Of a stretch of DNA of 64,000 nucleotides, positions 58,980-64,000 are shown piece by piece. The translations under genes were made by a program, and so were the position numbers. Under the pieces are notes generated by a model, which was not told where the DNA came from, searched no databases, and worked only from the letters and a program-made list of their open reading frames with translations. Source of the stretch: Halichondria panicea. Taxonomy: Eukaryota > Porifera > Demospongiae > Suberitida > Halichondriidae. The stretch covers positions 969,399-1,033,398 of the forward strand of contig NC_087383.1 in NCBI RefSeq assembly GCF_963675165.1, read 5' to 3'. Position 1 is the stretch's first letter, and each line of letters opens with the position of its first letter.

Positions 58980-59865
58980 CCGTTGGCATGGAGGCCGGGG
59001 TACGAGGCAAGCTCCTCAAATGAATTGCTGTCCAGAACCTGTGATGTTAGCCTTGATTCAAGGCCTTGAATCGAGGCTACTGTGATGTATGCAAATGGTA
59101 AAGAGGCATAAATTATATAATTTTTATACCATTATACTGAACCTGCACAGGTGACACTTATATGGTAAAGAGGGGATTATATTATCTTGACCGTATGCAT
59201 GTACGTATGGAGGTAGAAAACGCATTAATGAGGCTTCATAGTAATTCCATAGGAAAGCCAGTGAAAACAGTACAGATGGGCCAATTGGGGGGAGGGACAA
59301 TGGCACTAAGGAAAGGTTCACTATACCGTATAGCGCGAAATTTTCGAGGCACTTATATTTCGTGGATTGGCCTCTAAAAACCATTTCGTTGCACAATGTT
59401 TGCGGAATGACTGCTTACCGGAAGCCACGCCTTTAAATATTTGCATGATAGCAAGTAATTCTAATTAAAGAACAATTTTCGTAGACTTAATTTTCGTGTA
59501 GAATTCTAACCCACGAAATCCGCGAAAATTAAGCCCCTCAAAAATTTCGCGCTATACGGTATATGCAATACATATTGATTTCATTTGGTAGCCAATCTAA
59601 GTACATGTACAAGCAACAAATATGCACCCCAGAAACCTATAAATGTGAATCCATGAATAATGAAGAAGTGGGTACACAATGACATACATTTCCCAAAAGC
59701 TCCAGTTTTACAGTGCACACTCAAACTATAAATATTCAATCACTTTGTTTCCCTCTGGAGTGAATAATATCATGGTGACGCTGGCCCCAGAGCCTGGGGG
59801 AATCTGGGTGGAGACGGTTACCAAACTCCCACATCACCACGGAGCCATCCATACAGCCAGTCAGA
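58980..59865 (-). pseudogene. DMXL relic (module G)
   Basis: A last-exon piece (about 59040-58980) and a first-exon piece (about 59860-59750) with the same 8-bp deletion as module D. The AGCCTTG foldback at 59046-59078 and the TACCGTATAGCG MITE at 59324-59561 lie between them. Confidence 0.65.
59324..59561. mobile_element. TACCGTATAGCG-family MITE, copy 4, with empty site
   Basis: TACCGTATAGCGCGAAATTT at the left and AATTTCGCGCTATACGGTA at the right; 238 bp. The flanks read TTCACTA on the left and TATGCAA on the right. Block 1 has the empty site TTCACTATGCAA (about 46153-46164), so insertion duplicated TA, as in Tc1/mariner/pogo elements. This is the best-preserved copy here. Confidence 0.9.
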
Positions 59866-60059
59866 TCTGAGCAGGTGTGGGGGAGAATATAACAATGCAT
59901 GGGTTATTGTTGAGGTTGATACGAAAATAAGGAGATATAGTTAAAGACACACCCATCAGTTGAGAAAAACAGTGAAGACCCACAGTTAGCAGGTACATGT
60001 AAGTGTATTGTGTTTGCGAAATACAGTTTTATTTGTCACATTTATTTGTCACATTGCGC

Positions 60060-60876
60060 TAATAATTATGCCTCGAGACGTAGCCGCACGAGGGATACGG
60101 TAAAGCTGACTGTGTGTGTCTGTTCAAGCTGTAACTGCTCAATGGTTGCAATGCGACGAAAGCTAATAGCTTCTATAGGCCTCTAGGCACGTTCTCTTGG
60201 ATTTTGATTCGTGGATTTGCAAACTAAAGCTTCTTTCTCGAGTTATGGCTAGTTTGACTCACATTGAAGGCTGTTGCAGTCTCTTTAGAATCTTTCATAG
60301 CATCATCTGTCCGCACAAACTTTCTATTCAACATATGAGTTAGCCTTGCACTAAAGCGCTAGCTTTTTGTTAGCTACAATACTCAGAAAATATCTGTTAA
60401 AACAGCTAGCTAGCAGTAGCCATTTGTGAAATTGATCTCTTTGGACACACCTTTAATTATTCCTGTGGATGTAATGCGCATGCGCGCTCATTCCCAATGT
60501 GAGAAATACATATCCAAGATCCAGATCCAGATCCTCCTGGCAGAATCATCTTTGTCTTGAAGGCCTGGTAAGCCACAGTCAAAACACTACCATATAACAA
60601 TATAGATAACAATATGCATGTACACAGGTCTTTCTTATATACACTGAACTACAGATCCTGGAAGTATCAATTTTTCTTCTTTCTTGAGGTCCTAGTAAGC
60701 CACATAATACAACAATAGATGCATGTAAATAAGTCTTTTCTTCTCAGTGATTTTATATAGATAAGCTAACTTTAATATAAAATTCATTATAGAAACTAAT
60801 ATAACACTCTAATACTTTTCAGCGAAAGCAAAAACATGGCGAGAGGCATTAGCACAGCGCCAGCTTGAACACTAGT
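60060..60876 (+). repeat. ~800-bp interspersed repeat, uninterrupted copy (block 2)
   Basis: From TTATGCCTCGAGACGTAGCC through ATACGGTAAAGCTGACTG, a unique body, to GCCAGCTTGAACACTAG. It matches 47581-48120 (partial) and, inverted, 51149-52622. Weaker relatives occur at 31712-31790 (left-end type GCTGTGCTAATGCCTCTCGC) and 33840-34206. Confidence 0.75.
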
Positions 60877-60947
60877 TATAATAATTATTATACTAGAATT
60901 ATATATAGCTACCAACATTTTGTTTCTACATGCAGCTGGCTTGAGAA

Positions 60948-61967
60948 ATGGCTAAATTCAGTGGAGGTTACGATTACGATTTTGTAGATCAGCCCCCCAA
61001 ATCTTTGGAGTGTTCAATATGCCTTTTGACGCCACGAGACTCCATGGTCATCAGTTGCTGTGGTAACCACTTTTGTGACCCTTGCATTGGTCGAATCAAG
61101 AGTAACAGAAAGCCTTGTCCTCTCTGCAATTCTCCAGACTTCACGACACTTCTCCACAAGGGTGTGGCCCGAGAGGTGAATGCCCTGAGGGTGTATTGTC
61201 CCAAGAAGGCCCAGAGCTGTAACTGGCAAGGGGAGCTAGGACAAGTGGATCACCACCTCAACCCCACGGCTAACTCTAGGGGATGTGGCTTTGTCATGAT
61301 TGAGTGCAAGTATAAGTGCAGGGAAAAGTTCGAGCGACGAGCGATTGCTTTTCATGAGGCTGACAATTGTGCTAATCGACCAATGGAAGTACAGGTGGCT
61401 TTTCTTGCTAGAAAATTAGAAATGCTAGCTACCGAGAATAGAGAAATTAAGAATAAAGTGACAGCACTTGAGGCTGAAAATACGTTATTGAAACAGCAAA
61501 TGGAAGCTAGACCGCTACCACCAGTACCTCCGTTCTACTTTACCGTGTACAACTATCGGCAATACAAGAAAGACAACTGTACAATAATGAGCCCACCATT
61601 TTATTCTCATCCTAAAGGCTACAAAATGAGCTTACAAATATACCCGAACGGATCCAACACTGGAACGAATACTCACATGTCAGTGTATGCTTTCATAATG
61701 AGAGGGGAATTTGATGATACGCTTCAGTGGCCATTCACAGGAAGAGTCACCGTAGATATATACAGCTACAAGTTAAAGAAATGGACTCAAATACAAGTAT
61801 TCAATTTCAAGGAATACCCTATTGAGAGGGGATATGACTGTGTCATAAGCGATGGTAGTGGGTATCATCTATTTTTTCCACAAGACCAAGTTGAAACAGA
61901 GTACATGTTCAAGAATGGAAGTTATACATTTGTTTGCTTTCGAGTAAATCGTGTGGAATTAGTTTGA
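60948..61967 (+). CDS. RING-TRAF-MATH protein, copy G (intact)
   Basis: 339 aa, partner of broken copy D. RING CSIC, CCGNHFCDPC, CPLC; zinc-finger region SCNWQGEL (C and F copies have GCDWQGEL), then GCGFVMIECKYKCREKFERR; a coiled coil with ATENREIKNKVTALEAEN; MATH domain SPPFYSHPKGYKMSLQIYPN to CFRVNRVELV. A TTTCTACATGCAG acceptor precedes the ATG, as in the other copies. Its upstream region is the ~800-bp interspersed repeat, so its promoter probably differs from those of A and C/F. Confidence 0.87.
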   Translation: MAKFSGGYDYDFVDQPPKSLECSICLLTPRDSMVISCCGNHFCDPCIGRIKSNRKPCPLCNSPDFTTLLHKGVAREVNALRVYCPKKAQSCNWQGELGQVDHHLNPTANSRGCGFVMIECKYKCREKFERRAIAFHEADNCANRPMEVQVAFLARKLEMLATENREIKNKVTALEAENTLLKQQMEARPLPPVPPFYFTVYNYRQYKKDNCTIMSPPFYSHPKGYKMSLQIYPNGSNTGTNTHMSVYAFIMRGEFDDTLQWPFTGRVTVDIYSYKLKKWTQIQVFNFKEYPIERGYDCVISDGSGYHLFFPQDQVETEYMFKNGSYTFVCFRVNRVELV

Positions 61968-62120
61968 ATGTGTATATTTAATTATATATGAACTGCCATA
62001 AAACAATTGTTACTCACAATAATCCGGCGTGTGGGGTGGGTATTATTTACAAAAAGTTTTACGTTCGTAGTACGATTACTCGGGTAAGTGTGGTGCGCAT
62101 GAGCACTAACAATGGATACC

Positions 62121-62760
62121 AGGCCCTTTTTTGACTTAGCGTTCAATTAGAGAACAAACAGCCTGGGAACGAGGCTATACAATGTAAAACTTATCAGTCG
62201 CCGAATTTATGACCACAATATTATACAAGCTGCTTGATCATCTATTAGATATACATAAGGTGTTTGTTTGCATGTGAGGTACAGGTATTGGTACGTATTG
62301 CCTAAGGGCAAGTGGTATAAAGCCGGGTCATGTGATCACACGGACTAACCCTCATACTTGAGCTTTGGCCAGTCTGTGAGTGTGTGATGGATGTGGCCGA
62401 GGGATAGGTGAAGGTGGACAGGGAGAGACTACCCGAGAGGAAGGCGGAGCTTTGTGGCTTCCTCATACGATTGGACTGGATTATCACAAAGTCCTTCTGA
62501 AACGGCATACTCAGACTGTGTGTGTGTGTGGGGGGGGTCATGTGATGTGAAGTCAAATAAAGACATTTCACGAGAAGAGCCGATGGAGGTAATAATTATG
62601 ATTTCTCATTAAAAAATCTTCTAAACGAAGTTGCTCAGTAATTCGCCATAACATATTTTCTTTGGCTAAGTAACTCGGAAGGCTGTCTTGAAGGAAGCCA
62701 GTCCAGCATTACCAAGGAATCACTCTTATTGTGTAATCACTTCGATCATGTATTCCCTAA
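62121..62760. pseudogene. Module relics after copy G
   Basis: Foldback (about 62121-62174), MPFQKDFVIIQSN-type segment (about 62510-62395, minus) and short oxidase exon 1 relic (about 62755-62675), matching 49371-50010. Confidence 0.6.
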
Positions 62761-63107
62761 GGCCACTCCAAGTGACACTCTGGTTTCTGGTCCTGAAGTT
62801 TTTCTAATCGGGCGGCTTTTCTCATCATGTCATTATAAATTTCACCTTATGAATCTCATTATTTTGCAAATGAATATCATTATCACACTATTTTGTGGCA
62901 CATGGACCATTCTGCGCATGCGTAGTAGATAGAAATCCAATAATGAGATAGAAATCCAAGAATAAAATCTGATGCGGGCGGTGGACCAGAAACCAGAGTA
63001 TCACTTGGAGTGGCCTAATGGGAATTCAGCTAGACTCTGCGGCTGATACATGAGACTAGCTTAGAAAGGGCGGCTGATTTATGAGACACAAACCATCAGA
63101 TTCACTG

Positions 63108-63891
63108 CTAGCCTTGACCCCAGGCCGATCTGTCTTTAATTGAACGCTAGGTCGCCTCCTCGGCCTGGTATTGATTGTATCTGGGCGTGACCGGAAAGTA
63201 TCAGCTATGTACTGTAAAATCTTCAGTTTATCACAGTTGGCTAGATATAATGATATAATGACACTAGAAATTAATACTGTGCACAGCAGTACTGCGTCCA
63301 AACTAAATGCAGATGTTTAGAAGCGAAGATCTCAAACAAGAGCTTCCAGAAAGACTTAATAAATACTGCGTTGGATATGCCTGCTAAGCCTTCAGGTGGC
63401 ATAACAAAGATTGTGTGTTCACAGTGCATCAAGAGACAGTAGAATCCTGACGTCACTGGTCAGGATAGCAACCACAAGTGTTGAAAGAGCCATTCCACGT
63501 CAGTAGTTTTAGTGCAGGTAGTTCTATAAGATCGGACCCTTGGGAAGGACACGAGTGGCACTGGGGCATCCTCTTTCAATGAGTTCACACCCATCAGCTA
63601 GGAGGAGTACGACGGGGGTTGGAGGGGAAGGTTCCATTTTGCTGCTGTATACAAATTAGTATGAACTTAAATTCACCATTCCACTATACATTTTGTAACT
63701 CACAGTGATGGTCCACACAAACTAGCCACGATCCCAGGCCGCACTTCCTTGAAGGCCGGTGAAGGAGGCTAACACAACACCAGTGCCAGTGCCGTAATGT
63801 CATATCTTGATCCAGATACCAAGGATTGGGCTATAGGCTATAGTGTACAATTTCCAATGATGAAAGGGTATTATTGATTTATATCGCTCAC
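63108..63891. other. Unique sequence right of block 2
   Basis: It begins with foldback sequence (TAGCCTTGACCCCAGGCCGA, to about 63170); another member is at 63722-63772 (CCACGATCCCAGGCCG, GGCCGGTGAAGGAGGCTA). On minus, 63644-63533 is open in one frame (PTPVVLLLADGCELIERG) and follows a TATACAG acceptor, but its phase does not fit the exon at 63892, so I do not call it as coding. Confidence 0.4.
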
Positions 63892-64000
63892 CTTGACAAT
63901 ACATCTCAGGCCCAGCCACTTGTGGACACTCCTGAGCATAGTATACAAGAGATCGATGGCCAGAGTCTGAGGATAGACTCTACCAAGTGTATCTGGCAAT
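63892..64000 (-). CDS. Partial exon of an unidentified minus-strand gene at the right edge
   Basis: The 36 codons visible read LPDTLGRVYPQTLAIDLLYT then MLRSVHKWLGLRCIVK, followed by a consensus donor (AAG|GTGAGC at 63891). Base composition and splice site suggest a true exon. I do not recognise the family. It could be upstream coding sequence of a gene to which the DMXL C-terminal exons once belonged, but nothing in the residues shows that. Confidence 0.4.

Larger units (their letters stand above)
52812..63107 (+). repeat. Segmental duplication, block 2 (copies E, F, G)
   Basis: Counterpart of 40566-50376 in the same orientation. It carries extra inserts relative to block 1 at 52881-53481, 54321-54612 and 59324-59561. 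Coding sequences of C and F differ by only a few residues, so the duplication is recent. Confidence 0.85.

Noticed and set aside
63533-63644. Second right-edge exon (frame with PTPVVLLLADGCELIERG)
   Set aside because: Open and preceded by an acceptor, but its phase does not match the donor of the exon at 63892; kept as a note only.

Overview
This is eukaryotic, animal DNA: split genes with GT-AG introns, AT-rich spacers, microsatellites and many short foldback transposons. The genes (tropomyosin, TRIP4/ASC-1, CHAF1A, a ZNF608/609-scribbler homologue, NDUFA8, a DMXL/rabconnectin-3 C-terminus, and RING-TRAF-MATH proteins) are metazoan. Compact introns, an expanded TRAF-like family and the style of the repeats suggest an early-branching invertebrate, most likely a sponge; that placement is inference.

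Left half (1-25 kb), single-copy genes: the first coding exon of a tropomyosin (minus, 78-191) is head to head with TRIP4 (plus, 520-6500, 13 exons, 596 aa). CHAF1A follows on minus (7160-11636, 9 exons, 728 aa). After a gene-poor stretch comes a long ZNF608/609-like gene (plus, from at or before 14718 to 23815, interrupted by a 200-N gap), then single-exon NDUFA8 (24575-24934).

Middle (25-35 kb): two tandem four-exon flavin amine oxidase (L-amino-acid-oxidase-type) genes on minus, with identical intron phases and 87, 174 and 1241 nt exons. A small unidentified two-exon gene is nested in the last intron of the first.

Right half (35-63 kb): a composite tandem array. Its repeated module combines a decayed piece of oxidase exon 1 (minus), the C-terminal WD40 exons of a DMXL-like gene (minus), and a RING-TRAF-zinc-finger-MATH gene (plus). 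Seven TRAF-like copies are present: four open (37378, 43515, 56665, 60948) and three broken (41483, 48192, 54647). Three of them (B, C, D) lie in a block of about 10 kb (40.57-50.38 kb) that was copied again to 52.81-63.11 kb (E, F, G). Comparing the blocks shows transposon insertions made after the duplication, including one with an empty-site match and a TA target duplication.

Several distinct foldback families begin with TACCGTA, and one carries a fragment of a CENP-B/pogo-like helix-turn-helix. The most notable features are the composite array with its internal clock of insertions, the shared-terminus MITE families, the paired oxidases, and the ZNF608/609 homologue in which I cannot find a C2H2 finger. 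I found no CRISPR array, rRNA or tRNA.
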